Assembly (NCBI GenBank): GCA_949300335.1 | Contig: CASGDV010000147.1 | Span: 1-37,998 of the forward strand | From: an uncultured Bacteroidales bacterium | GTDB lineage: Bacteria; Bacteroidota; Bacteroidia; Bacteroidales; UBA932 | Length of the DNA stretch: 37,998 bases | Direction of reading: 5' to 3' | Position numbers and translations under genes: made by a program | Notes under the pieces: model-generated | Told to the model about the DNA's origin: nothing | Databases searched by the model: none | What the model saw: the letters and a program-made list of their open reading frames with translations, nothing else | In this document: in pieces, positions 24,483 through 32,632 of the stretch | Position numbering within the stretch: position 1 is the first letter of the stretch | Layout: the number at the start of each line of letters is the position of its first letter

Positions 24483-25559
24483 ATGGGCATTAAGGTCGGA
24501 TTGATAGGATTTGGAAGGATGGGTGAATTCTATCTTGATGAAATGCGTAAGAGCGGAAGGTGGGATATCGCTTATATATGCGACCTGTCACCGGAGGCGC
24601 GTGGAATAGCGGCAAGACTTGTTCCGGATGCCAAAGTGGTGTCTGATGAAGATATCATATTCAATGATCCTGAAGTCTCGGTTATAGGAATATTCGCGTT
24701 GGCGGATTCCAGATTCAGACAGATTGAAAAGGCTGTTTCATGCGGGAAACATATCATAGCAGAGAAGCCTATAGCCGCTGCCATAGCCGACGAATGGCGT
24801 GCTGTCGAACTTACCGGAGCAAGTGACAGGTTTTCAACTGCCAATCTGTATTTGAGAAATTCATGGTACCATAACCTTATGAGGGACTTCGTGCGTTCCG
24901 GAGAAATCGGCGATCTGGCGATACTCAGAATCTGCCATATGACTCCGGGGCTGGCGCCGGGAGAAGGGCACGAATATGAAGGCCCTTCTTTCCATGATTG
25001 CGGAATGCATTATGTGGATATTGCCAGATGGTATGCAGGTGCCGAATACAGGACATGGAATGCTCAGGCCGTGAGAATGTGGGATTACAAGGACCCATGG
25101 TGGCTTCAATGCCACGGCACGTTTGAAAACGGGGTCGTATTCGATATAACACAGGGTTTTGTGTATGGTCAGCTCTCTAAAAACCAGACACATAATTCCT
25201 ATGTGGATATAATCGGCACCAAAGGCATTGTACGTATGACACACGATTTCAAGACAGCTGTCGTCGATATGAGGGGTGTAAATGTGACCGAAAGGGTAGA
25301 AAGGCCATTCGGCGGCAAGAATATTGATGTGCTGTGCAACCTGATGGCGGATTCCATTGAAAAAGGAGTCAGGGATGCCCGTATGCCGGAATTCAGGGAT
25401 TCGGTAATAGCATCCGATTATGCCTGGAAATTCCTGGAAGATGCGCGGAGCCATGACCTTCCGTCCACGGGCACCCAGGAAGAATTGAGGCAGATTGTAG
25501 AGCGCAGGAGGAACATGACAGACGGTTACGGCCTCTTGAAGAAAAGAAAATTTCATTAA
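24483..25559 (+). CDS. Gfo/Idh/MocA-family oxidoreductase, cytoplasmic
   Basis: The 358-residue dehydrogenase has an N-terminal Rossmann fold (KVGLIGFGRMG, residues 4-14) and the EKP motif (HIIAEKPIAA) that lines the active site. The C-terminal alpha/beta domain holds HDCGMHYVDIARW, where the conserved Asp and His lie in the catalytic helix. It has no signal peptide, so it acts in the cytoplasm with NAD(P). The family oxidises or reduces sugars, inositols and sugar derivatives; the substrate is not predictable. It is the first gene of an operon with tatA, a second, exported member of the family, a DUF1080 protein and an isomerase-like protein. The stop codon abuts the tatA ATG. Confidence 0.88.
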   Translation: MGIKVGLIGFGRMGEFYLDEMRKSGRWDIAYICDLSPEARGIAARLVPDAKVVSDEDIIFNDPEVSVIGIFALADSRFRQIEKAVSCGKHIIAEKPIAAAIADEWRAVELTGASDRFSTANLYLRNSWYHNLMRDFVRSGEIGDLAILRICHMTPGLAPGEGHEYEGPSFHDCGMHYVDIARWYAGAEYRTWNAQAVRMWDYKDPWWLQCHGTFENGVVFDITQGFVYGQLSKNQTHNSYVDIIGTKGIVRMTHDFKTAVVDMRGVNVTERVERPFGGKNIDVLCNLMADSIEKGVRDARMPEFRDSVIASDYAWKFLEDARSHDLPSTGTQEELRQIVERRRNMTDGYGLLKKRKFH

Positions 25560-25748
25560 ATGGATTCAGATATGGGTAGTCTTTTGTTTTTGGGAAATAT
25601 CGGCGCTGGGGAAATTCTGCTGATAGCATTGATTGTACTGATCTTTTTCGGAGGATCGAAGATTCCTGAACTTATGAAAGGATTGGGGAAAGGTGTGAAG
25701 AGTTTCAAGGACGGAATGAAAGATATAGAGAAAGATATCAACGAGTAA
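25560..25748 (+). CDS. tatA: Twin-arginine translocase subunit TatA/TatE type
   Basis: The 62-residue protein has a short exposed N-terminus, one membrane helix (GAGEILLIALIVLIFFGG, residues about 15-32), the conserved hinge FGGSKIPELMKGLGKGVKSF and an amphipathic helix followed by an acidic tail. These are the standard features of TatA, the pore-forming part of the Sec-independent pathway that exports folded proteins. It begins directly after the upstream stop codon; an alternative ATG at 25572 would also leave the helix intact. It precedes a gene with a Tat signal peptide by 35 bp, so the operon pairs a Tat component with a Tat substrate. No tatC is present in the window. Confidence 0.92.
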   Translation: MDSDMGSLLFLGNIGAGEILLIALIVLIFFGGSKIPELMKGLGKGVKSFKDGMKDIEKDINE

Positions 25749-25783
25749 TCGCAATATTTACTAACACTTAATTCACTAAAATT

Positions 25784-27259
25784 ATGGGAAAAGAAATGTC
25801 AAGACGGTCTTTCCTTAAGACCGGTGCTGCGGCTGCCGTAGGGCTGACCATAGCTCCGAACACGATCTTGGGTAAGGTTCACGGACACACGGCTGCCCCG
25901 AGCGACAAACTGAATATTTTGGGTGTCGGCATCGGAGGACGTGGCTCTGGAGTTCTTCGCGAACTGGAAAGCCAGAATATCATCGGTCTTTGCGATGTAG
26001 ACTGGAAGTATGCCGATCCGGTATTCAAGCGTTATCCGAATGCCAGGAAATACAATGATTACAGGGTGATGTATGACGAGATGCTCAAGGATGCGGATGC
26101 CGTCATGGTTGCTACTGCCGACCATACTCATGCCATAATAGCAGCTGAAGCTATAGCTGCCGGCAAGCATGTCTATGTCGAGAAACCGCTGACACATTCA
26201 GTATACGAGTCGAGACTTCTTACAAAACTTGCGGCAAAGCACAAGGTTGCCACCCAGATGGGAAACCAGGGAGCTTCCGGTGAAGGCGTAAGGAAAGCTT
26301 GTGAATGGATATGGAACGGTGAAATCGGTGAGGTTACGAAAGTCGAGGCATTTACCGACCGTCCTATATGGCCTCAGGGACTTGCCCGTCCTGAAAATGA
26401 CGAAAAGATTCCTAAAACCATGAATTGGGATTCCTTCATAGGTCCGGCACCATACCGTCCATACAATTCGATCTATACTCCATGGAACTTCCGCGGCTGG
26501 TGGGATTTCGGAACCGGAGCATTGGGTGACATGGCCTGTCATATTCTTCATCCGGTATTCAAGGCTTTGAAACTCGGCTATCCTACCAAGGTACAGGGCA
26601 GTTCGACCCTTTTGCTGACTGAATCCGCTCCGAATGCCCAGATGATAAAATTCACTTTCCCTGCACGTGACAACATGCCTAAGGTAGCCATGCCTGAAGT
26701 TGAGGTTTACTGGTATGACGGAGGACTTATACCTGAAAGACCGGAAGGTCTTCCTGCAGGAAAATCCTTGAATGACCAGGGCGGCGGAGTTATTTTCCAT
26801 GGTACCAAAGATACTCTTATCTGCGGTTGCTATGGCGTGAATCCATATCTTTTGTCAGGAAGGGTCCCTGAAGCTCCGAAGGTTCTCAGGGAAATAACCG
26901 AGACACATCAGATGGACTGGGTACGTGCCTGCAAGGAAGATCCGGAGTACAGGGTGCCTTCCGCTTCGGATTTCAGCGAGGCCGGTCCTTTCAACGAGAT
27001 GGTTGTAATGGGTGTTCTTGCCATCAGGCTCCAAAGCCTCAATCAGGAACTTCACTGGGACGGTGCCAACATGAGATTCACCAACATTCCGGAAGGAGCG
27101 ACCATACGGACAGTAATCAAGGACGGATTCTCGATCACTGACGGACATCCGACATTCGAGAAGACATATACCGACCCTGTCGATGCAAACGAATTCGCGA
27201 AACAGCTGATAAAGCATAATTACCGTGAGGGATGGTCACTTCCCGACATGCCAAGATAG
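25784..27259 (+). CDS. Gfo/Idh/MocA-family oxidoreductase with Tat signal
   Basis: The 491-residue protein begins with a textbook twin-arginine signal (SRRSFLKTG, residues 6-14, then a hydrophobic Ala-rich stretch), so it is exported folded, presumably with NAD(P) already bound. The Rossmann motif GVGIGGRG follows near residue 47, then YVEKPLTHS and a C-terminal catalytic region with GTGALGDMACHILHP. Long Gfo/Idh/MocA members of this type in Bacteroidota oxidise glycosides at C3 in the periplasm. Context (a DUF1080 protein and an isomerase-like lipoprotein downstream) supports that role here. The two oxidoreductases of the operon are clearly different proteins and sit on different sides of the membrane. 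Confidence 0.9.
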   Translation: MGKEMSRRSFLKTGAAAAVGLTIAPNTILGKVHGHTAAPSDKLNILGVGIGGRGSGVLRELESQNIIGLCDVDWKYADPVFKRYPNARKYNDYRVMYDEMLKDADAVMVATADHTHAIIAAEAIAAGKHVYVEKPLTHSVYESRLLTKLAAKHKVATQMGNQGASGEGVRKACEWIWNGEIGEVTKVEAFTDRPIWPQGLARPENDEKIPKTMNWDSFIGPAPYRPYNSIYTPWNFRGWWDFGTGALGDMACHILHPVFKALKLGYPTKVQGSSTLLLTESAPNAQMIKFTFPARDNMPKVAMPEVEVYWYDGGLIPERPEGLPAGKSLNDQGGGVIFHGTKDTLICGCYGVNPYLLSGRVPEAPKVLREITETHQMDWVRACKEDPEYRVPSASDFSEAGPFNEMVVMGVLAIRLQSLNQELHWDGANMRFTNIPEGATIRTVIKDGFSITDGHPTFEKTYTDPVDANEFAKQLIKHNYREGWSLPDMPR

Positions 27260-27285
27260 TTGAATTATAAAAAACAAAAACAATT

Positions 27286-28158
27286 ATGAACAAAGTATAC
27301 ACAATGACTGCGGCAGCTGCCGCCATGATTGCCCTGGTATCATGCACGTGTTCCCAGAACACGAAGACAACCGAGGCTGAAACCAAATCCGACGCTCCTG
27401 CTGTTCCTGCCTATACGGTAGTGGAAAAACCTACTGTCGACCTGTCCCAGTTCATTGTTGACAAGGACGGTTATTATGTGATTTTCGACGGTAAGACCTT
27501 CAATGGCTGGAGAGGTTATGGAAAAGACAATGTGCCTTCAAGATGGACAATCGAGGATGGAGCCATCAAGTTTGCCGGTTCAGGCGGTGGAGAAGCCCAG
27601 ACAGGGGATGGCGGCGATTTAATATTTGCGTACAAATTCAAGAACTTTGAACTTGAGTTCGAGTGGAAAGTTTCCAAAGGCGGAAATTCCGGTGTGTTCT
27701 ATCTTGCACAGGAGGTAACTACAAAGGATGAGAATGGTAATGACAGATATGAGCCTATCTATATCTCTTGTCCGGAATATCAGGTACTAGACAACGAAAA
27801 TCACCCGGATGCAAAACTTGGAGTAAACGGAAACAGGAAATCCGCTTCCCTTTACGATATGATACCGGCTAATCCGCAGAATGCGAAGCCGTTCGGAGAA
27901 TGGAACAAGGCAAAAATCATGGTTTACAAAGGTACTGTAGTTCATGGCCAGAATGATGCGAACGTACTTGAATATCATTTGTGGACCCAGCAGTGGACGG
28001 ATATGCTGAAAGCCAGCAAGTTCGCTCCTGAAAAATGGCCTCTTGCATTCGAACTTCTCAACAATTGCGGAGGCAAGAATCATGAGGGGTATATCGGTTT
28101 TCAGGATCATGGAGATGATGTATGGTTCCGCAATATCAGGATAAAGGTTCTCGATTAA
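27286..28158 (+). CDS. DUF1080 (3-keto-disaccharide hydrolase) lipoprotein
   Basis: The 290-residue lipoprotein has a signal peptide ending in ALVSC (Cys20) and an Ala/Thr/Lys-rich linker. A DUF1080 domain of the concanavalin-like jelly-roll type follows, recognisable from YYVIFDGKTFNGWRGYG, WTIEDGAIKF, FELEFEWKVSKGGNSGVFY, PEYQVLDNENHPD and the C-terminal GYIGFQDHGDDVWFRNIRIK. Members of this family cleave 3-keto-glycosides made by Gfo/Idh/MocA oxidoreductases. The lipobox places it on a membrane facing the periplasm or cell surface, the compartment of the Tat-exported oxidoreductase 26 bp upstream. Confidence 0.9.
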   Translation: MNKVYTMTAAAAAMIALVSCTCSQNTKTTEAETKSDAPAVPAYTVVEKPTVDLSQFIVDKDGYYVIFDGKTFNGWRGYGKDNVPSRWTIEDGAIKFAGSGGGEAQTGDGGDLIFAYKFKNFELEFEWKVSKGGNSGVFYLAQEVTTKDENGNDRYEPIYISCPEYQVLDNENHPDAKLGVNGNRKSASLYDMIPANPQNAKPFGEWNKAKIMVYKGTVVHGQNDANVLEYHLWTQQWTDMLKASKFAPEKWPLAFELLNNCGGKNHEGYIGFQDHGDDVWFRNIRIKVLD

Positions 28159-28168
28159 GGTTCCCGAA

Positions 28169-29044
28169 ATGAAAAGATTCTTTCATATATTCGTTGCTGC
28201 AATCTGCACCGCTGCTTTCTGCGCATGCACGACGGCTGAAGTCAAAAAGGACATAGCGGTGCAGTTGTATTCCGTAAGGGATCTTATCGGATCACCGGAA
28301 AAATATGCAGCAAACCATGAGGCCGTCCTTGCGGAACTTGCTTCATACGGATATACTGCAGTAGAGGCGGCCAATTACTCGGACGGAAAGTTCTACGGCG
28401 TTTCTCCGGAACAATTCAGGTCTGATGTTGAGGCTGCCGGGATGAAGGTCCTGTCTTCACATTGCGGTAAGGAACTTTCTCCGGAAGAACTTGCATCGGG
28501 AGACTTTACTGAGTCCATGAAATGGTGGGATCTGTGTATAGCGGCACACAAGGCTGCCGGGATGCAATATATCGTGACCCCATGGATGAGAGTCCCTTCC
28601 TCGCTCAAGGATTTGCAGACCTATTGCGACTATTATAATGCAATAGGGAAGAAATGTGCGGAAAACGGAATGGGCTACGGTTACCATAACCATGATCATG
28701 AGTTTGTGAAAGTGGAAGGCGAAACCATGTATGACTATATGATAAGCCATACTGATGCTGAATATGTGTTTTTCCAGATGGATGTTTATTGGGCTGTTAT
28801 CGGAAATGCCAGTCCGGTCGACTATTTTACTGCATATCCCGGACGTTTCAAGGTCCTCCATATAAAGGACAACAAGGAAATCGGACAGAGCGGTATGGTA
28901 GGGTTCGATGCAATATTCAACAGTTTTGCCGTTTCCGGTACGGAGGATTATATTGTTGAGGTCGAAAGATACAGTACCGATGATGTGATGGGAAGTATGA
29001 AGGCCAGTGCCGATTATTTGATTGCGGCGCCTTTCGTCAAATGA
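28169..29044 (+). CDS. Sugar-phosphate isomerase/epimerase-like (TIM-barrel) lipoprotein
   Basis: The 291-residue protein has a lipoprotein-type signal (FVAAICTAAFCAC) and a xylose-isomerase-like TIM barrel: AVQLYSVRDLIG at strand 1, GYTAVEAANYSDG, VLSSHCGKELS, GYGYHNHDHEF with metal-ligand His residues, FFQMDVYWAVIGNA and RFKVLHIKDNKE. Acid and His residues positioned for a divalent metal are present. Such proteins accompany Gfo/Idh/MocA and DUF1080 genes and may interconvert or lyse keto-sugars. The exact reaction is unknown. It is the last gene of the operon, 10 bp after the DUF1080 gene and before a bidirectional terminator. Confidence 0.85.
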   Translation: MKRFFHIFVAAICTAAFCACTTAEVKKDIAVQLYSVRDLIGSPEKYAANHEAVLAELASYGYTAVEAANYSDGKFYGVSPEQFRSDVEAAGMKVLSSHCGKELSPEELASGDFTESMKWWDLCIAAHKAAGMQYIVTPWMRVPSSLKDLQTYCDYYNAIGKKCAENGMGYGYHNHDHEFVKVEGETMYDYMISHTDAEYVFFQMDVYWAVIGNASPVDYFTAYPGRFKVLHIKDNKEIGQSGMVGFDAIFNSFAVSGTEDYIVEVERYSTDDVMGSMKASADYLIAAPFVK

Positions 29045-29065
29045 CATAAGCCTTTATAGATACAG

Positions 29066-29113
29066 AAAAGGAGCTGACCTTAAAGTCCTGTGACTTCGGG
29101 TCGGCTCTTTTCC
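29066..29113 (+). terminator. Bidirectional terminator between convergent genes
   Basis: A long hairpin pairs AAAAGGAGCTGACC with GGGTCGGCTCTTTT (one bulged G, one G-U) and has an inner AAGTC/GACTT stem. T-rich tails follow on both strands (CTCTTTTCC on plus, CTCCTTTTC on minus). It serves the oxidoreductase operon on the plus strand and the LysM/M23 gene ending at 29172 on the minus strand. Confidence 0.85.
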
Positions 29114-29171
29114 TGTTTAGCAAAACTGTCGGGATGATACCGGAAAATTGAATCCATCCAGCCGTCCGGTT

Positions 29172-30206
29172 TTACTGGACTCTTATTTTTCTTCCTATCT
29201 TAAGTATGGTTTTGGACGTTATGCCGTTCAGTTTGCACAGGGCGGATACTGTTGTGCCATGGTTTATCGCTATCCGTCCAAGAGTATCGCCTGATTTGAT
29301 GACATAATATTTCATGGCGGCTTTTTCCGCATCTTCCCTCTGGTCCTCCTGATTGTTGTAGATTTCGTCCTCGAAATCCTGCTCGTAATTGCTGCGTGGA
29401 TTGAAATATTTTTTCTTCAGGACAAAAAGCCTGTGGCGCAGCTCGCCTTTTTCAAAATCTATGAGCCATTGAGGATCGAATGCAAATCCTTTGTAACGTG
29501 TCTCGAAGTGCAGGTGAGAACCTGTCGAGCGGCCTGTAGAACCTCCCAGTCCTATCACATCACCTGCATGCACCCAGTCTCCTGGCTTGACATTCATTTT
29601 GGAGAGGTGACCGTAAAACGTTTCGAGTCCGTTTTCATGCCTGATTGCGACTAAATTCCCGTAGCCTCCGGTATATTTGGCTATCCTGACTTCTCCGTTG
29701 AATGTTGCATATATCGGTGTCCCGGTCTTTAATGGAAGGTCTACTCCCTGATGTCTCCTTCCGCGGCGTATCCCGAATTTTCCACGATAATAGACCTGAC
29801 CCTGATATGGACATGCGAACTGGCTCAGGCTGTCAACGGTCCAGATTCCCCATGTATCCGGAAGACTGTCCAAAGGTATCTTATAGGGATTGGTATTGAC
29901 ATTGTCCCAGGCTTCCTTGTAAATATCCAGTTCCATCATGTATGACGGATCCTTGACATACTGCCACGTGTTGTCACTGTAAAGAACCACGCTTATATAC
30001 TCAAGTTCCGTCTTGAGGGTGTCTATCGGCTCTGATGCTGTTGCGACAAGAGACTTTACCGGCTGCAGTGCAGGCCTGGGTATGAGGATCTCTGCCTTTT
30101 TTACATTTTCCGCCAAGACTCTCCTGTCGGTTGTCTGGGATTTCGCATCCGGAATGCCGACCGCCGCCGCAATGATGACGGCAATAGATAAAATGTTCAA
30201 TCTCAT
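29172..30206 (-). CDS. M23 peptidase with C-terminal LysM domain
   Basis: The 344-residue exported protein has a signal peptide (LSIAVIIAAAVGIPDAKSQ) and an uncharacterised N-terminal region. A lysostaphin-type M23 zinc peptidase domain follows, with HQGVD (first His and Asp), FYGHLSKM and SHLHFE (HxH), so all metal ligands appear intact. A charged linker leads to a single C-terminal LysM domain (YYVIKSGDTLGRIAINHGTT) that would bind peptidoglycan. It should cleave peptide cross-links of the cell wall or regulate such cleavage. Its ATG overlaps the stop of the phosphomutase gene (ATGA), so the two are translationally coupled. Confidence 0.9.
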   Translation of the reverse strand: MRLNILSIAVIIAAAVGIPDAKSQTTDRRVLAENVKKAEILIPRPALQPVKSLVATASEPIDTLKTELEYISVVLYSDNTWQYVKDPSYMMELDIYKEAWDNVNTNPYKIPLDSLPDTWGIWTVDSLSQFACPYQGQVYYRGKFGIRRGRRHQGVDLPLKTGTPIYATFNGEVRIAKYTGGYGNLVAIRHENGLETFYGHLSKMNVKPGDWVHAGDVIGLGGSTGRSTGSHLHFETRYKGFAFDPQWLIDFEKGELRHRLFVLKKKYFNPRSNYEQDFEDEIYNNQEDQREDAEKAAMKYYVIKSGDTLGRIAINHGTTVSALCKLNGITSKTILKIGRKIRVQ

Positions 30207-31564
30207 CCCAGTGCTGCTCCGAATTGTGTTGAAAGTATCTGTTTCACTTCATTGACCTTTTCATCAAGCAGCTCATCGGAAGTCGCTTCACACAGGAACC
30301 TCAGGTACGGTTCGGTATTTGACGGCCTGATATTGAACCACCATTCAGGAAATTCCACCCTGTAACCGTCAAAGTCCATGTATGCGGTTGGCTTTTCCGA
30401 ATTCATGAAATGATCCCTTATGGCATCCATCGCGCCTTTCTTGTCCTCTATCCTGAAATTGATTTCGCCTGAATTTCTGTATTTGGAAATTTCGGATATC
30501 AGGCTGCTGATGCTTGTCCCGTTTCTTTTCAACCCGGCAATCACATTCAGAATCAATATTGAAGCCAGCATTCCGCTGTCGGAATAGAAGAAATCACGGA
30601 AATAGTAATGTCCTGCGAGTTCACCTCCATACAGACCGTCTATTTCTCTAAGCTTGCGGGCGGCGAAAGCCCTTCCGACTTTCCATGTGTGCATTTCTCC
30701 TCCCATCGGTGCCAGATATTCTCCTACAGCTTTTGAACTTCTTATGTCCTGAAGAACCCTGTTTCCTCGTTTTTCCCCTTTGAAGAAATGTTTCCCGAGG
30801 ACGGCTATCATGAGATCAGGTGAAATAAAACAGCCTTTTTCGTCAACGAACATGACCCTGTCGGCATCACCGTCATAAATCACTCCTATATCGGCTTTTG
30901 TCTGGAGCACGAGGTCTTTCAGAAATCTTACGTTTTCCTGAATAAGAGGATTCGGTTCATGGTTGGGGAAGCGTCCGTCCATCTCATCGAAGATATAGTA
31001 TGGCTGATTCCCGAAAATATCTTTCGCAATCAGTGATGCCATGCCGTTGGACAGGTCCATTGCTATCTTTAGATTCGAAAAATCTTCCTTGAATCCGTTC
31101 AGGAAATCAATGTAATCCTTTTTGATATCCATAGGGAAAACCTGTCCCTTCTTTTCAGCCGGCCTGCATTCCCGCCCTTCTTCAATCCAAGTCCTTATCT
31201 GTCCCAGACCGTTGTCAAGACCTACCGGAAGTGCGTTTTCTCCGGATACTTTCATTCCGTTGTATTTTGCCGGGTTATGAGATGCCGTAATCTGCACCGA
31301 GGCCTTGAATCCGTAGTTTGCCGTTCCGAAATATACCATCGGTGTAGTGCTCAGTCCGATGTCGTAAACATCCGCACCGCTGTCGGTTATGCCTTTTACC
31401 AGATAATCATGAATTTCATCCGAAGACGTGCGGCAGTCCCGTCCTACCAGTACCTTGCCGGTACCGAGAAGTGTCGGGAGGAAGTAGCCCACTTTGTAGG
31501 CAGTATCCTTGTCGAAATCCACATTGTAGATTCCTCTTATGTCATAAGCATGAAATGCTCCCAT
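30203..31564 (-). CDS. Phosphomannomutase/phosphoglucomutase
   Basis: The 453-residue enzyme of the alpha-D-phosphohexomutase family moves a phosphate between C6 and C1 of mannose or glucose. The phosphoserine loop TASHNPAKYNGMK, the metal loop YDGDADRVMFVDE, the sugar-binding GELAGHYYFRDF and the phosphate-binding RPSNTEPYLRF are all present in the normal order. The metal loop and the GELAGH motif fit the dual-specificity ManB/AlgC type rather than the GlmM type. It feeds nucleotide-sugar synthesis for the envelope. It lies 6 bp after def and overlaps the following M23 gene by 4 bp. Confidence 0.92.
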   Translation of the reverse strand: MGAFHAYDIRGIYNVDFDKDTAYKVGYFLPTLLGTGKVLVGRDCRTSSDEIHDYLVKGITDSGADVYDIGLSTTPMVYFGTANYGFKASVQITASHNPAKYNGMKVSGENALPVGLDNGLGQIRTWIEEGRECRPAEKKGQVFPMDIKKDYIDFLNGFKEDFSNLKIAMDLSNGMASLIAKDIFGNQPYYIFDEMDGRFPNHEPNPLIQENVRFLKDLVLQTKADIGVIYDGDADRVMFVDEKGCFISPDLMIAVLGKHFFKGEKRGNRVLQDIRSSKAVGEYLAPMGGEMHTWKVGRAFAARKLREIDGLYGGELAGHYYFRDFFYSDSGMLASILILNVIAGLKRNGTSISSLISEISKYRNSGEINFRIEDKKGAMDAIRDHFMNSEKPTAYMDFDGYRVEFPEWWFNIRPSNTEPYLRFLCEATSDELLDEKVNEVKQILSTQFGAALG

Positions 31565-31570
31565 AGATAA

Positions 31571-32122
31571 TTATAATTTAGATTTGTAATGTGGTGATAC
31601 CTTGCCTTTTGCAATGCTCTGAAGCTTTTTGGAAATCATCTTTTTCCTGATGGGCGCAACTTTGTCCACGAAGAGATTGCCGTCAAGATGGTCCATTTCA
31701 TGCTGAACCATTCTGCAGGCAAAACGGTCGAGTTCCTCAGTCACTTTTTCGAAATTCTCGTCATAATACTGGATTCTGATTTTCGACGGTCTTCTGACTT
31801 CGGCATACACTCCCGGAACGCTCAGACATCCTTCCGAATAATCACATGTCTCCTTGCTTTCCTCCAGTATTACAGGATTGATCATTGTCCGCCTGAAATC
31901 TTTCAGATAGTCATAGACATCAGTGAGTTCTGTCCCGTCTACAATCAGGAGACGCAGCGACACTCCTACCTGCGGTGCGGCCAATCCGCATCCGTCAGCC
32001 CCTTTGAGGGTTTCCTTCATGTTGGCTATCAGTTCCTTTATTTCTTCCTTCTTGCTCAAGTCAACTTCCGAGTTTTCCGTCCTCAGAACATTGGCTCCAT
32101 ACAGATAAATTGGTAATATCAT
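31571..32122 (-). CDS. def: Peptide deformylase
   Basis: The 183-residue zinc/iron hydrolase removes the formyl group from new proteins. All three family motifs are present: GCGLAAPQVG (residues about 44-53), EGCLSVPG with the metal Cys, and QHEMDHLDG with the two metal His and the catalytic Glu. The ATG at 32122 begins MILPIYLYG, a normal start. It lies between ruvX (71 bp upstream) and the phosphomutase gene, all on the minus strand. Confidence 0.96.
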   Translation of the reverse strand: MILPIYLYGANVLRTENSEVDLSKKEEIKELIANMKETLKGADGCGLAAPQVGVSLRLLIVDGTELTDVYDYLKDFRRTMINPVILEESKETCDYSEGCLSVPGVYAEVRRPSKIRIQYYDENFEKVTEELDRFACRMVQHEMDHLDGNLFVDKVAPIRKKMISKKLQSIAKGKVSPHYKSKL

Positions 32123-32193
32123 TTTGTTTGTTCTTGATTTCCGTTTGTATACATTTTTTCGGGACCGGCTTGGAAAGCAAAAGATATGCCACC

Positions 32194-32604
32194 TTACTTT
32201 CTGTCCAGATAGCTTTGAAGTATGATAGCCGCACTTATCTTGTCTACGGATTCCTTCTTCATGCGTTCCTTTTTCTTCATTCCTCCGTCAATCATCGCCC
32301 GGTGTGCAAGGACTGAAGTGAATCTTTCATCTTCCCGGACTATCGGGATGCCGGGAAAAGCTTTTGAAAGTCGTTTCAGAAAAACGTCAACGTCAGCAGC
32401 AGCTTCGGAAGGCCTGTTGTCCATGTTGACAGGGTATCCAACGACGAACAGTGCAACCTTTTCCTTTTCGGCATAAATTTTAAGATATTCTATTATCTTT
32501 GCAGAATGTACTGTATCCAATGCGGACGCGAAAATCCCGAGCGGGTCGCTGACTGCGACACCGACTCTTTTCCTGCCGTAATCTATCCCGATGATTCTGT
32601 CCAT
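32194..32604 (-). CDS. ruvX: Putative pre-16S rRNA nuclease / Holliday junction resolvase-like YqgF
   Basis: The 136-residue RNase H-fold protein begins MDRIIGIDYGRKRVGVAVSD, the YqgF signature with the first catalytic Asp. It also has VVGYPVNMDNRPSEAA, the DERFTSV motif and a final KKERMKKESVDKISAAIILQ with the last acidic residue. E. coli YqgF matures 16S rRNA; a resolvase role is also proposed. The promoter box at 32611-32619 ends only 6 bp before the ATG, so the mRNA probably has almost no leader. Confidence 0.93.
   Translation of the reverse strand: MDRIIGIDYGRKRVGVAVSDPLGIFASALDTVHSAKIIEYLKIYAEKEKVALFVVGYPVNMDNRPSEAAADVDVFLKRLSKAFPGIPIVREDERFTSVLAHRAMIDGGMKKKERMKKESVDKISAAIILQSYLDRK
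32494..32502 (+). promoter_or_regulatory. Possible -7 box for the M23-dxr-rseP genes
   Basis: TATCTTTGC is a perfect -7 box on the plus strand but lies inside ruvX (antisense), 131 bp before the ATG at 32633, and lacks a clear -33 box. No better box lies closer to the M23 gene. Confidence 0.35.
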
Positions 32605-32610
32605 ATTGGT

Positions 32611-32619
32611 GCAAAGTTA
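32611..32619 (-). promoter_or_regulatory. -7 promoter box for ruvX
   Basis: Read on the minus strand, TAACTTTGC matches the consensus. A TTTG at 32642-32645, 22 bp away, may be the -33 box and would lie within the first codons of the divergent M23 gene. The box is 7 bp from the ruvX start codon. Confidence 0.5.
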
Positions 32620-32632
32620 ACATTATTTGACT

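Noticed and set aside
32177-32186. -7 box for def on the minus strand
   Set aside because: TATCTTTTGC has a three-base spacer instead of two, so it does not match the consensus used elsewhere in the window.
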